A stretch of DNA of 22,468 bases from VFMC01 sp031404435 (GTDB lineage Bacteria > Actinomycetota > Acidimicrobiia > Acidimicrobiales > Ilumatobacteraceae). The stretch is from the NCBI GenBank assembly GCA_031404435.1, contig JANNHO010000434.1, positions 1 to 22,468 of the forward strand, given 5' to 3'. This document shows positions 6,164 to 13,123 of this stretch, one piece after another. Both the position numbers and the translations under genes were made by a program. Under the pieces are notes generated by a model. That model was not told where the DNA came from. It saw only the letters and a program-made list of their open reading frames with translations, and did not search any database. Each line of letters begins with the position of its first letter. Position 1 is the first letter of the stretch.

Positions 6164-8394
6164 GTTCCCCCACTGCGAAACGCACCGTCCGCGACCGGGT
6201 GGGCAAGCTGCTCGGCGTCGACCACGGCGGTGACCGCTACACCTACGTGGACGCACCCGGCCAAGGTCCGATCAGCGCCAGTCGCGCCGTCGACCACTGG
6301 GTGCGCACCACCTGCGGCTACTGCTCGGTCGGCTGTGGGATGCTGCTCGGTGTGCGCGACGGCGCGGCCGTGGCCGTACAGGGCGACCCCGGCCATCCCG
6401 TCAACGCCGGCAGGCTGTGCCCGAAGGGGCTCACCGAACACCTGATGATCGCAGCCGTTGGCCGGCTGACCACGCCGACCGTACGTGGTCATGCCGTGGG
6501 TTGGGACACAGCGCTCGACCATGTTGTCAGCGGGTTCCAGGATCTGATCGCCAAGTACGGGCCCGAGTCGGTGGCGATCCTGTCCACCGGCCAGCTGGTG
6601 ACCGAGGAGTTCTACGCCCTCGGCAAGCTGGCCCGCATCGGCATGGGGTTGCAGCACTACGACGGCAACACCACGCTGTGCATGGCCAGTTCGGTCGCCG
6701 GTTACAAGATGAGCTTCGGTAGCGACGGCCCACCCGGTTGCTACGAGGACCTCGAACTCGCCGACGTGGTGGTTTTGTGGGGTGCCAACATCGCCGACAA
6801 CCATCCGCTGCTCGCCCCCCGCGTGCTCGCCCCTGCCAGCGTGACGGGGGGAGCGACGGGCAACCGCACCGTGATCGCAGTCGACCCACGCGTCACCAAG
6901 ACGGCGATGGTGGCGGATGTGCACCTCGCCGTTCGCGCCCGTGGTGACATCGCCCTGCTGAACGGGATCATGGCCGTGCTCGTCGCCGACGGCCTGGTCG
7001 ACATCGACGAGCTGCGCGCGCATGTGAACGGGCTCGACGATCTCGTCGCCGACCTGGCCTCGTGGCCGCTCGATCGGGCCGCCACCGAGAGCGGCATCGA
7101 CGCCGAACTGATCCGCACCGTCGCCCACCTGATCGGGCGCGCCGAACGGTGCGTAATCGCGTGGACGATGGGCGTCAACCATTCGGTGCAGGGCACGATG
7201 ACCGTCACGCTGTTGAACACCCTCGCGCTGCTCACCGGCAACATCGGCAAGCCTGGCGCAGCACCACTGTCGATCACCGGGCAATGCAACGCGATGGGCA
7301 CCCGCGAGACCGGCTTCACCGCCTCGATGCCCGGCTACCGCTCCTATGACAACCCGGCCCATCGAGCCGAGCTCGCTGCGCTGTGGGGCATCGACGAATC
7401 ACGGATTCCTCGCGAGCGCGGGCGGGCCTACCCCGACATCATCAACGCCGTGGTCTCCGGGCGGATCAAGGGTTTGTGGATCATCGGCACCAATCCGGTC
7501 GTGTCGTACCCGAACAGGGCGACGCTCGAGTTCGCCCTCGACCAACTCGATCTACTGGTGGTCCAGGACGGCTTCGAGACACCCACCACAGCCAAGGCTC
7601 ACGTGGTGCTGCCGGCCGCGATCTGGGGCGAGAAGGACGGCACGTTCACCAACAGCGAACGGCGGGTGTCGCGGGTTCGGGCCGCCGTCGATCCACCTGG
7701 GCTGGCCCGCTCGGATTTCGAGATCTTCATGATGATCGCCGAGCGGTGGGGATGTGCCGAGCTGTTCACCGGATGGTCCACCCCTCATGACGCATTCGAG
7801 GAGTGGCGGCGCGTGTCGGCGGGACGGCCGTGCGACTACAGCGGCATCACCTGGGACCGCATCGACGCGGCCGGCGGCGTGCACTGGCCGTGCCCCGCCG
7901 GCCCTGAAGGAGATGACGTCCCGCTCGGCGGATCGCCGCGGCTGTACACCGATCTGCACTTCAACACCCCCGACGGCAAGGCGAAGGCGCACGTGGTCCA
8001 ACCCGAACGGATTCGGGACCGTCCCCGCGAGCGGTTCCCGATGCTGCTCAACACCGGCCGCACCGTCGAGCACTGGCACACCCGCACCAAGACCGGCCGC
8101 ATCGCCGTGCTGGAAGGGCTCGCCCCCGAGGCGTGGGTGGAGCTGCACCCGACCGACGCCACCGCTCTCGGTGTGCGGTCAGGCGACTGGGTGAAAGTGG
8201 TGTCCGAACGAGGCCAGATCGACGCGATCCGGGCACGCGTCACCGCGATCGTGCGCCCCGGCGAGGCATTCATCCCGTTCCACTGGGACGACCGGTGCGC
8301 CAACCGGCTCACCGTCGACGAGTTCGATCCGATCAGCCGCGAGCCCAACTACAAGCAGTGCGCGGTGCGCGTCGAGCGTGTGCCCAGCCGCTGA
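6160..8394 (+). CDS. narB: Assimilatory nitrate reductase catalytic subunit (molybdopterin bis-MGD enzyme)
   Basis: This 744-residue enzyme reduces nitrate to nitrite in the cytoplasm. An N-terminal [4Fe-4S] site is formed by C52, C55, C59 and C87 (CGYCSVGC ... LCPKG). NTTLCMASSVAGYK supplies the probable Mo-ligating cysteine (C174), the pattern of the NarB/NasA/NapA branch. LWGANIADNHPLL, GNIGKPGAAPLSITGQCNAMG and the C-terminal molybdopterin-dinucleotide domain (LNTGRTVEHWHTRTKTGR ... FIPFHW) follow. No Tat signal is present, arguing for an assimilatory enzyme rather than periplasmic Nap. The start overlaps the previous stop (ATGA). The FHWDD and NY-K-C residues near the end are the usual family finish. 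It needs the cofactor made by the moa/moe genes downstream. Confidence 0.92.
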   Translation: MSSPTAKRTVRDRVGKLLGVDHGGDRYTYVDAPGQGPISASRAVDHWVRTTCGYCSVGCGMLLGVRDGAAVAVQGDPGHPVNAGRLCPKGLTEHLMIAAVGRLTTPTVRGHAVGWDTALDHVVSGFQDLIAKYGPESVAILSTGQLVTEEFYALGKLARIGMGLQHYDGNTTLCMASSVAGYKMSFGSDGPPGCYEDLELADVVVLWGANIADNHPLLAPRVLAPASVTGGATGNRTVIAVDPRVTKTAMVADVHLAVRARGDIALLNGIMAVLVADGLVDIDELRAHVNGLDDLVADLASWPLDRAATESGIDAELIRTVAHLIGRAERCVIAWTMGVNHSVQGTMTVTLLNTLALLTGNIGKPGAAPLSITGQCNAMGTRETGFTASMPGYRSYDNPAHRAELAALWGIDESRIPRERGRAYPDIINAVVSGRIKGLWIIGTNPVVSYPNRATLEFALDQLDLLVVQDGFETPTTAKAHVVLPAAIWGEKDGTFTNSERRVSRVRAAVDPPGLARSDFEIFMMIAERWGCAELFTGWSTPHDAFEEWRRVSAGRPCDYSGITWDRIDAAGGVHWPCPAGPEGDDVPLGGSPRLYTDLHFNTPDGKAKAHVVQPERIRDRPRERFPMLLNTGRTVEHWHTRTKTGRIAVLEGLAPEAWVELHPTDATALGVRSGDWVKVVSERGQIDAIRARVTAIVRPGEAFIPFHWDDRCANRLTVDEFDPISREPNYKQCAVRVERVPSR

Positions 8395-8471
8395 AGCACG
8401 AACGTCGCTGCGCGTCGACTGGTCACCGGCACGAAACCCATTGGACACATGACGATGCGAGCCTGAGTGAT

Positions 8472-9575
8472 GTGTTGAGCGGATTCACTGTGGGCATCAC
8501 GGCCGATCGTCGTTGGGACGAGCAGGCGGTGCTGTTCGAACGCCGCGGCGCGACCGTGATGCACGGCCCGAGCATCCGCACACTCCCCCTACGCTCCGAT
8601 CAACCACTACTCGACGCGACGACCCGAATCATCGAACGCCCGCCCGACATGGTGATTGCCAACACCGGCCTCGGTGTGCGCTCGTGGTTCGGCGCCGCCG
8701 ACAGCTGGGGACTCGGGCCGCAGTTGCACCGGGCTCTCGCCGCGTCGCGGATCATCGCCAGGGGACCGAAGGCCTCCGGAGCGGTTCACTCGCTGGGCCT
8801 CGAGGTGGAGGCTCGCGCCGACAACGAGCGGCTGTCGGAAGCAATCGACCTCGTGCTCGCCCGGATCACGCCAGGGGGCACGGTGGCGGTGCAACTCGAC
8901 GGCAGCGGCACCGCGCCCGATGTCGCCCGGCTCGATGCCGCGGGGGTCACCGTGATTGCGGTGCCCGTCTACGAATGGACGATGCCCGACGACGACCGCC
9001 CCGCGCTGAAGCTCATCCGCGCCCTGATCGCCGGCCGGGTGCACGCCGTGACGTTCACCACCGGACCCTCGGTGCGGAACTTCGTTGCCATTGCCGCCGA
9101 ACACGACCTCGACCAGGCGCTGACCGACACCTTGCGCGACCCGCGTCTGGTCGTGGGGTGCGTCGGTCCGGTGTGCGCCGAAAAAGCCGCCGCGCTCGGC
9201 CTTCCCCGAGAACAATTGGTCGTGCCCACGGCGTACCGGCTCGGCCCGATGGTGCGCGCCGTCGCCGACGAGCTCGTGCGCCGCCTGGTGAGCATCGACA
9301 TCGGCGGCGTGCGGATGGTGCTGGCCGGGTCAACTGCGGTGGTCGACGACGTTCGCATCGACCTGAGCGATGCCGAGGCACGCCTGCTCGGAGTACTCGC
9401 TTCACATCCCAACAGCGTGTTCACCAAGGCCGAGCTACTGGTGGAGGCGTGGGCTGGTACTGGCGCAGACGAACACGTGGTGGAGGTCACCGTTGCCCGG
9501 CTCCGCAGGCGGCTCGGCGCCCACGGCACAGCAATCACCTCGATCCACCGCCGCGGCTACACCCTGCGGTCTTGA
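8472..9575 (+). CDS. nnaR: NnaR-type nitrate/nitrite assimilation regulator: HemD domain fused to winged-helix DNA-binding domain
   Basis: The protein has about 367 residues. Residues 3-255 resemble uroporphyrinogen-III synthase (HemD): GFTVGITADRRWDEQAVLFERRGA, shortened to VGITADRR, then VIANTGLGVRSWF and ARGPKASGAVHSLGL. The last 90 residues are an OmpR-type winged helix (RLLGVLASHPNSVFTKAEL ... ARLRRRLG ... SIHRRGYTL). Mycobacterial and streptomycete proteins of this build (NnaR) co-activate nitrate/nitrite genes with GlnR. The HemD part could sense or make the sirohaem precursor NirB needs. There is no ATG in frame at the domain edge, and GTG 8472 best fits the HemD N-terminus; TTG 8475 is possible. 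It lies 77 nt after narB and probably shares its transcript. Confidence 0.86.
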   Translation: MLSGFTVGITADRRWDEQAVLFERRGATVMHGPSIRTLPLRSDQPLLDATTRIIERPPDMVIANTGLGVRSWFGAADSWGLGPQLHRALAASRIIARGPKASGAVHSLGLEVEARADNERLSEAIDLVLARITPGGTVAVQLDGSGTAPDVARLDAAGVTVIAVPVYEWTMPDDDRPALKLIRALIAGRVHAVTFTTGPSVRNFVAIAAEHDLDQALTDTLRDPRLVVGCVGPVCAEKAAALGLPREQLVVPTAYRLGPMVRAVADELVRRLVSIDIGGVRMVLAGSTAVVDDVRIDLSDAEARLLGVLASHPNSVFTKAELLVEAWAGTGADEHVVEVTVARLRRRLGAHGTAITSIHRRGYTLRS

Positions 9576-9606
9576 ACGGCGTCCGGCAACGCACCCACAC
9601 AACGCG

Positions 9607-9638
9607 CGAGGCCCCGCCGATCGAACGGCGGGGCCTCG
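9607..9638. terminator. 12-bp hairpin, probable bidirectional terminator
   Basis: CGAGGCCCCGCC (9607-9618) pairs perfectly with GGCGGGGCCTCG (9627-9638) around an 8-nt loop. It lies 31 nt after the nnaR stop and 16 nt beyond the 3' end of the convergent tRNA, so it can end both transcripts. No T-run follows on either strand. Confidence 0.7.
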
Positions 9639-9653
9639 AACCTGGTTCCCGGG

Positions 9654-9726
9654 TGGAGGTGAGGGGAATTGAACCCCTGGCCTCAACAGTGCGATTGTTG
9701 CGCTCTGCCAACTGAGCTACACCCCC
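9654..9726 (-). tRNA. tRNA-Ala, anticodon CGC
   Basis: Read on the minus strand, all four arms fold: acceptor GGGGGTG/CACCTCC, D-stem GCTC/GAGC, anticodon stem CAACA/TGTTG with loop ATCGCAC, variable AGGCC, and T-stem AGGGG/CCCCT with loop TTCAATT. The anticodon is CGC. Acceptor position 3 is a G:U pair (G3:U70), the identity element of alanine tRNAs. The length is 73 nt. The 3' CCA is not encoded; the genomic bases after the discriminator A are CCC. Confidence 0.93.
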
Positions 9727-9739
9727 GTTGGAGCTGACG

Positions 9740-9768
9740 AGTGTAGCGGGCGCCTCGCCACCTTTCAG
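9740..9768 (-). promoter_or_regulatory. Promoter of tRNA-Ala
   Basis: On the minus strand, CTGAAA (9768-9763) and TACACT (9745-9740) are separated by exactly 17 nt. Transcription would start near 9733, seven nt before the mature tRNA 5' end. The -10 fits TANNNT, and the -35 matches TTGACA at four of six positions. Confidence 0.45.
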
Positions 9769-9791
9769 GTAGCTCAGTCAGGCGACCGAAT

Positions 9792-10370
9792 CTAGGCGGC
9801 GTGAAACCAGTTGGCGTCGCTGTACAAGCGGTCGTGTTCGTACTGGCGCATCTGGGCCAGCTTGTAGCAGTAGCCGCACAGCGAAACGAATGCCAGAGCG
9901 AAGGCGTAGACCATCGCCGATGACTTCGTGGTGGCTGACAGGAACAACGTCGCCGCGTTGGCCATCGCCAAGACGAACACCACGTTCATCCGTCGCCGGC
10001 GCACCACTTCACGCTGCGACACGCGGCGTGCCGGCTGGTGCCGCTGGCCGTGCACCATGCGATCGCGATCGTGGCGGCGCTGCAGTTCGCCGGTGTAGCT
10101 CTCGGCTTCGGCGAGTGACACGGCGTGAGAGCGAACGCCCGGACGTCCGGTCGCGGCGGGACGAGCCAACGGCGACGGGGCCAACGGACGGCTCATTGCC
10201 CGCATCGGGGTCATCGAGCGGGTCGGCACCGCACGCTGCAACGTGGACAGGTGCCGACGGAAATCGGTGACCGAGGTACCGGCCCGATTGTCGAGCCGCG
10301 AACGCAACAACGGAGGAACGAGAATGGCTACCCAGGCGGCAGCCACAGCAAGAAGAACGATCTTGGCCAT
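9792..10370 (-). CDS. Small three-helix membrane protein, GlpR-like
   Basis: This 192-residue protein has an N-terminal membrane helix (about residues 3-22, ending VPPLLRSR), then a basic, probably cytoplasmic linker (SVTDFRRHLSTLQR, many Arg and Pro). RRRR precedes two close hydrophobic helices (about 128-148 and 151-172), and a short polar tail ends in NWFHAA. This layout matches the actinobacterial family that includes mycobacterial Rv0996 and corynebacterial GlpR, the membrane receptor of the gephyrin-like protein Glp that interacts with FtsZ. A moeA/glp homologue and galU lie upstream on the same strand, as in those genomes. The match is by recalled architecture and neighbourhood, not alignment. 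AAGG stands about 7 nt before ATG 10370. Confidence 0.65.
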   Translation of the reverse strand: MAKIVLLAVAAAWVAILVPPLLRSRLDNRAGTSVTDFRRHLSTLQRAVPTRSMTPMRAMSRPLAPSPLARPAATGRPGVRSHAVSLAEAESYTGELQRRHDRDRMVHGQRHQPARRVSQREVVRRRRMNVVFVLAMANAATLFLSATTKSSAMVYAFALAFVSLCGYCYKLAQMRQYEHDRLYSDANWFHAA

Positions 10371-10450
10371 CAGCTACCTTGCTCGGTTCTGGAGATCCTG
10401 ATTGGGAGATGTGGTGTGACGAGATGTGGTGACATGTGAGGTGGTGACAT
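10370..10450 (-). CDS. Possible 26-codon leader peptide overlapping the membrane protein start
   Basis: On the minus strand ATG 10450 opens a 26-codon frame whose TGA (10372-10370) overlaps the ATG of the membrane protein (TGATG). The first part is built from the 15-bp repeat, so residues recur with a five-residue period (HMSPP, HMSPH). A second ATG at 10435 is in the same frame. It could couple translation of the next gene, or be an accident of the repeat. No clear ribosome site is seen. Confidence 0.2.
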   Translation of the reverse strand: MSPPHMSPHLVTPHLPIRISRTEQGS

Positions 10451-10465
10451 GTGAGGTGGTGGTGG
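10406..10465. repeat. Four tandem 15-bp repeats upstream of the membrane protein
   Basis: Four units (10406-10420, 10421-10435, 10436-10450, 10451-10465) follow the pattern G(A/T)GA(T/G)GTGGTG plus a variable end. Neighbouring units share 11-13 of 15 positions. The plus strand is G-rich; the array lies in the leader of the minus-strand gene starting at 10370. Confidence 0.8.
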
Positions 10466-10486
10466 TTTCGGTTACCGCAAGGTTAA

Positions 10487-10509
10487 CGCCACCGGAACAG
10501 AGGGTGGCG
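10487..10509 (-). terminator. Hairpin after moaC, possible terminator
   Basis: A perfect 7-bp stem (10487-10493 with 10503-10509) with a 9-nt loop begins 17 nt after the moaC stop. On the minus strand TTAACC follows. It would separate moaC from the membrane protein gene. Confidence 0.38.
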
Positions 10510-10525
10510 GCGGGCAGACATTTCA

Positions 10526-11050
10526 TTACGATTCTACTACGTTCGTAACACTAAGCGAAACATCCGCATCTGGGGGGTCGCGGCGGAACACTCCGGAACG
10601 ACCACCCGTCTTTTCCCACAGCGCGAGCTCACCGATCACCATCGCCCGGTCCGCAGACTTGCACATGTCGTAGATGGTCAGCGCTGCGGTCGCGCAGGCG
10701 TGCAGGGCCTCCATCTCGACCCCGGTCCGGTCAACGGTGTCGACATTGGCTTCGACGGCGATGAAGTCGTCACCGATCTCGAAGTTGATGTTGACCGCAC
10801 CGACGAGTAGCGGGTGACACAGCGGGATCATGTCGCTCGTCCGTTTGGCGGCCTGGATGCCGGCCACCCGGGCCACGGCGAGCACGTCGCCTTTGTTCAC
10901 CTCGCGATTGGCGATCGCCGACGTGGTCTCGGGACGCATGAACACCTTGCAGCGGGCCACGGCCCGGCGATGCGTCGGTTCTTTGGGCGTGACGTCGACC
11001 ATTCGGGCGCGGCCCATCGGGTCGAGGTGCGAAAAGGAGAGGTCAGTCAT
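10526..11050 (-). CDS. moaC: Cyclic pyranopterin monophosphate synthase MoaC
   Basis: MoaC works with MoaA to convert GTP, through a cyclic hydroxylated intermediate, into cPMP, the first stable intermediate of molybdenum cofactor synthesis. The 174-residue protein has the family blocks MVDVTPKEPTHRRAVA, KGDVLAVARVAGIQAAKRTS, MIPLCHPL (active-site region), DTVDRTGVEMEALHACA and YDMCKSADRAMVI, and the length is normal. The C-terminus (GRSGVFRRD) is also typical. It lies 58 nt after the secreted-protein gene with a hairpin between them, so it may have partly independent expression. Confidence 0.95.
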   Translation of the reverse strand: MTDLSFSHLDPMGRARMVDVTPKEPTHRRAVARCKVFMRPETTSAIANREVNKGDVLAVARVAGIQAAKRTSDMIPLCHPLLVGAVNINFEIGDDFIAVEANVDTVDRTGVEMEALHACATAALTIYDMCKSADRAMVIGELALWEKTGGRSGVFRRDPPDADVSLSVTNVVES

Positions 11051-11077
11051 CTGGGGTCAAGACTACTGAACAAACGA

Positions 11078-11104
11078 GCGCGGTCCGCGCACCCGCAACC
11101 GCGC
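11078..11104 (-). terminator. Hairpin between the secreted-protein gene and moaC
   Basis: A 7-bp stem (11078-11084 with 11098-11104, GCGCGGT/ACCGCGC) follows the secreted-protein stop by 4 nt. On the minus strand the stem is followed by TCGTTTGTTC, a T-rich stretch. It may attenuate transcription into moaC. Confidence 0.4.
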
Positions 11105-11108
11105 GCAG

Positions 11109-12107
11109 TCAACCGGTGAGCACCGGTCCCGTGTCGACGATCTCGAACGCCGTACCTGGAATCGACTTCAGCTGGTTCAGGTCGGCATCGTCCCACGCCG
11201 GGTTGACGGCACCTTGGAAGAACCAGTTGCTTCCGTTGTCGGCCACGATCAGGCCGTACTGCTGCATCGCGATGGCGATCACGCGCGACTGCCCCGTCAG
11301 CACGCTGACGTCGAAGGCGACGCTCAGACGTAGTCGCAGCCCCATCGGCGGCAGGTCGGGGTTGGCGCGTGACGACGCAAAATGCGTTGCCGGCAACACG
11401 AAACCGCGCTGCGTTTGCGCGAACGTGACCCGGATCGCGTGACGGATCGCGCCGGCCGCGACCTCGTCGTAGCGCACCAATCCGGGCAGGATCGGCAGCC
11501 CGGCGGCATCGGCACTGGTCCACCCGATCGGCCGCAGCGCACCGGTGGTGAGGTTCCACCGGGCTCCCGAATCGGCCAGCCAACCGCCACCCGAGCGGCG
11601 GGCGACGAACAACTCGAACAGCTCGCAGGTGCCCTGTTGGACAGCGAGCACGTGCCGGTCGCCGGTTGCCCCAGCGCCACCCTCGACCGGTGCATCGAGC
11701 GGCACGGGGAAGGGACCGGGATCACTCTCGTCGCCGTAAGCCGTATAGGTGATTGGCACCGCCGGCTGGGAGGGCGGCACCACGACGAACGGGATGCCAT
11801 AGGAGGGGTTGCTGCCGAAATCCGGGTGGAGGTTGTCGCCCCCGACGGACTGGATGGTGGCGATGATCTGCGTGGAGCGCGGGTGCAGCGGGTAGCCGCT
11901 GATGTTGGTGTTCCACGCGTTCGTCACGGGAAACACCGGGCACCCGCCGATCGTTGGACCAGATGGTGCGAGCCGATCCGCCGGCTCCAGCGCAGTCGCC
12001 GGACCGGGCACGGTGTCGACGGGTGGGGCCGCGGCGACGGCCACGACACCAATCAACGCCGCGACGCACACCGCGACCGCGAGCACGACACGCGTGCGGT
12101 TAGCCAC
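11109..12107 (-). CDS. Secreted protein of unknown function, coupled to moaA
   Basis: This 332-residue protein begins with a Sec-type signal: basic MANRTR, a hydrophobic stretch to about residue 27, then an AAA cleavage region. The mature part has conserved-looking blocks AWNTNISGYPLHP, LHPDFGSNPSYGIPFVVVP, YGDESDPGPFPVP, GDRHVLAVQQGTCELFELF, GWTSADAAGLPILPGLVRYDEVA, shortened to TSADAAGLPI, and ADNGSNWFFQG. These recall an uncharacterised family of exported proteins found in several soil bacterial phyla. Only two cysteines remain after cleavage, suggesting one disulfide. The GTG start lies inside the end of moaA (8-nt overlap), so its translation is probably coupled to a cytoplasmic cofactor gene, which is odd for an exported protein. 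No enzyme motif is recognised. Confidence 0.8.
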   Translation of the reverse strand: MANRTRVVLAVAVCVAALIGVVAVAAAPPVDTVPGPATALEPADRLAPSGPTIGGCPVFPVTNAWNTNISGYPLHPRSTQIIATIQSVGGDNLHPDFGSNPSYGIPFVVVPPSQPAVPITYTAYGDESDPGPFPVPLDAPVEGGAGATGDRHVLAVQQGTCELFELFVARRSGGGWLADSGARWNLTTGALRPIGWTSADAAGLPILPGLVRYDEVAAGAIRHAIRVTFAQTQRGFVLPATHFASSRANPDLPPMGLRLRLSVAFDVSVLTGQSRVIAIAMQQYGLIVADNGSNWFFQGAVNPAWDDADLNQLKSIPGTAFEIVDTGPVLTG

Positions 12108-13119
12108 CGATCTGACTCATCGAGCGGTTGGGGCGCACGAAGTTGACCTGGTTGATCTGATGGCCGGCCCACTTCAGGCCCACGGCGCGTTGGATCTCGG
12201 CGGCAAGGTCGTCGTCGGAGGCACCGGCGCGCATCATCGCCAGCAGATTGAACTCGGTGGTGGCGAACAGGCAGGTGCGAAACTGGCCGTCGGCGGTGAG
12301 CCGGACCCGGTCGCAATCGCCGCAGAACGGCTTGGTGACGGTGGGAATCACCCCGACCGTGCCACGCCCATCGAGGTAGCGCCAGCGGTCGGCGGGGGCC
12401 GCGCCGCGGGCCGGCACTTGTTCGAGCGGAAACTCCGCCGAGAGGGCGGCGACGATCTCGTCCTGGCCAACGACCTTGTCGTTCATCCAGTGGCCGCTCG
12501 CATCGAGGGGCATGAACTCGATGAAGCGGACCTCGACATCGTGGTCGCGTCCGAACCGGGCGAGGTCGACGATCTCGTCATCGTTGGTGCCGCGCTCGAT
12601 CACGGCGTTGATCTTCACCGGAGAGAACCCGGCCTCCTTGGCCGCTTCGATGCCGTCGAGCACCCGGACGAGTTCGTCACGGCGGGTCATCTCCAGGAAC
12701 CGGTCGCGGCGCAGGGTGTCGAGGCTGATGTTGACCCGGTCGAGGCCGGCCTCGCGCAACTCGTGTGCGACGAGGCGGAACGTGGCGCCGTTGGTGGTGA
12801 GCGCGAGGTTCGGCGCCCGTCCGGCATGTGGTGATGCCGACGACGTGGGCACCCGCAGCCCGGCCAACTTGGCGACCAGCACAGGAAGATGGGCGCGCAC
12901 CGTTGGCTCGCCACCGGTGAGCCGTAACCCGTCGACCTCGAACCGCTCGACGAAGATCCCTGCGAGCCGCTCGATCTCCTCGAACGACAACACATCGGCC
13001 CGCGGCAACCACTTCATCCCCTCTTCCGGCATGCAGTAGGTACAGCGGAAATTGCACCGGTCGGTGACCGAGATGCGCAGGTCACGAATCGTGCGCCCGA
13101 ACGGGTCGACGAGATCCAC
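12100..13119 (-). CDS. moaA: GTP 3',8-cyclase MoaA (radical SAM)
   Basis: MoaA carries out the first step of molybdenum cofactor synthesis, cyclising GTP with S-adenosylmethionine radical chemistry. The 339-residue protein has the N-terminal radical SAM cluster CNFRCTYC, LRLTGGEPTVR, NGATF, VNISLDTL, the C-terminal [4Fe-4S] ligands CGDCDR with a later cysteine in FRTCLF, and the essential terminal Gly-Gly (QIGG). A short insert (about residues 91-101, Pro/Ser/Ala rich) lies before NLALTTNG. GTG 13119 follows the moeA stop by 4 nt, indicating one operon. The TAA overlaps the start of the secreted-protein gene. Confidence 0.95.
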   Translation of the reverse strand: MDLVDPFGRTIRDLRISVTDRCNFRCTYCMPEEGMKWLPRADVLSFEEIERLAGIFVERFEVDGLRLTGGEPTVRAHLPVLVAKLAGLRVPTSSASPHAGRAPNLALTTNGATFRLVAHELREAGLDRVNISLDTLRRDRFLEMTRRDELVRVLDGIEAAKEAGFSPVKINAVIERGTNDDEIVDLARFGRDHDVEVRFIEFMPLDASGHWMNDKVVGQDEIVAALSAEFPLEQVPARGAAPADRWRYLDGRGTVGVIPTVTKPFCGDCDRVRLTADGQFRTCLFATTEFNLLAMMRAGASDDDLAAEIQRAVGLKWAGHQINQVNFVRPNRSMSQIGG

Positions 13120-13123
13120 TCGC

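Noticed and set aside
5740..7362. 540-residue minus-strand frame opposite the Fe-S/DmsC gene and narB
   Set aside because: Shadow; the plus strand has unambiguous cluster and cofactor motifs.
9769..9782. GTAGCTCAGTCAGG resembling a tRNA D-arm on the plus strand
   Set aside because: No matching GAGC, anticodon arm or T-arm follows.
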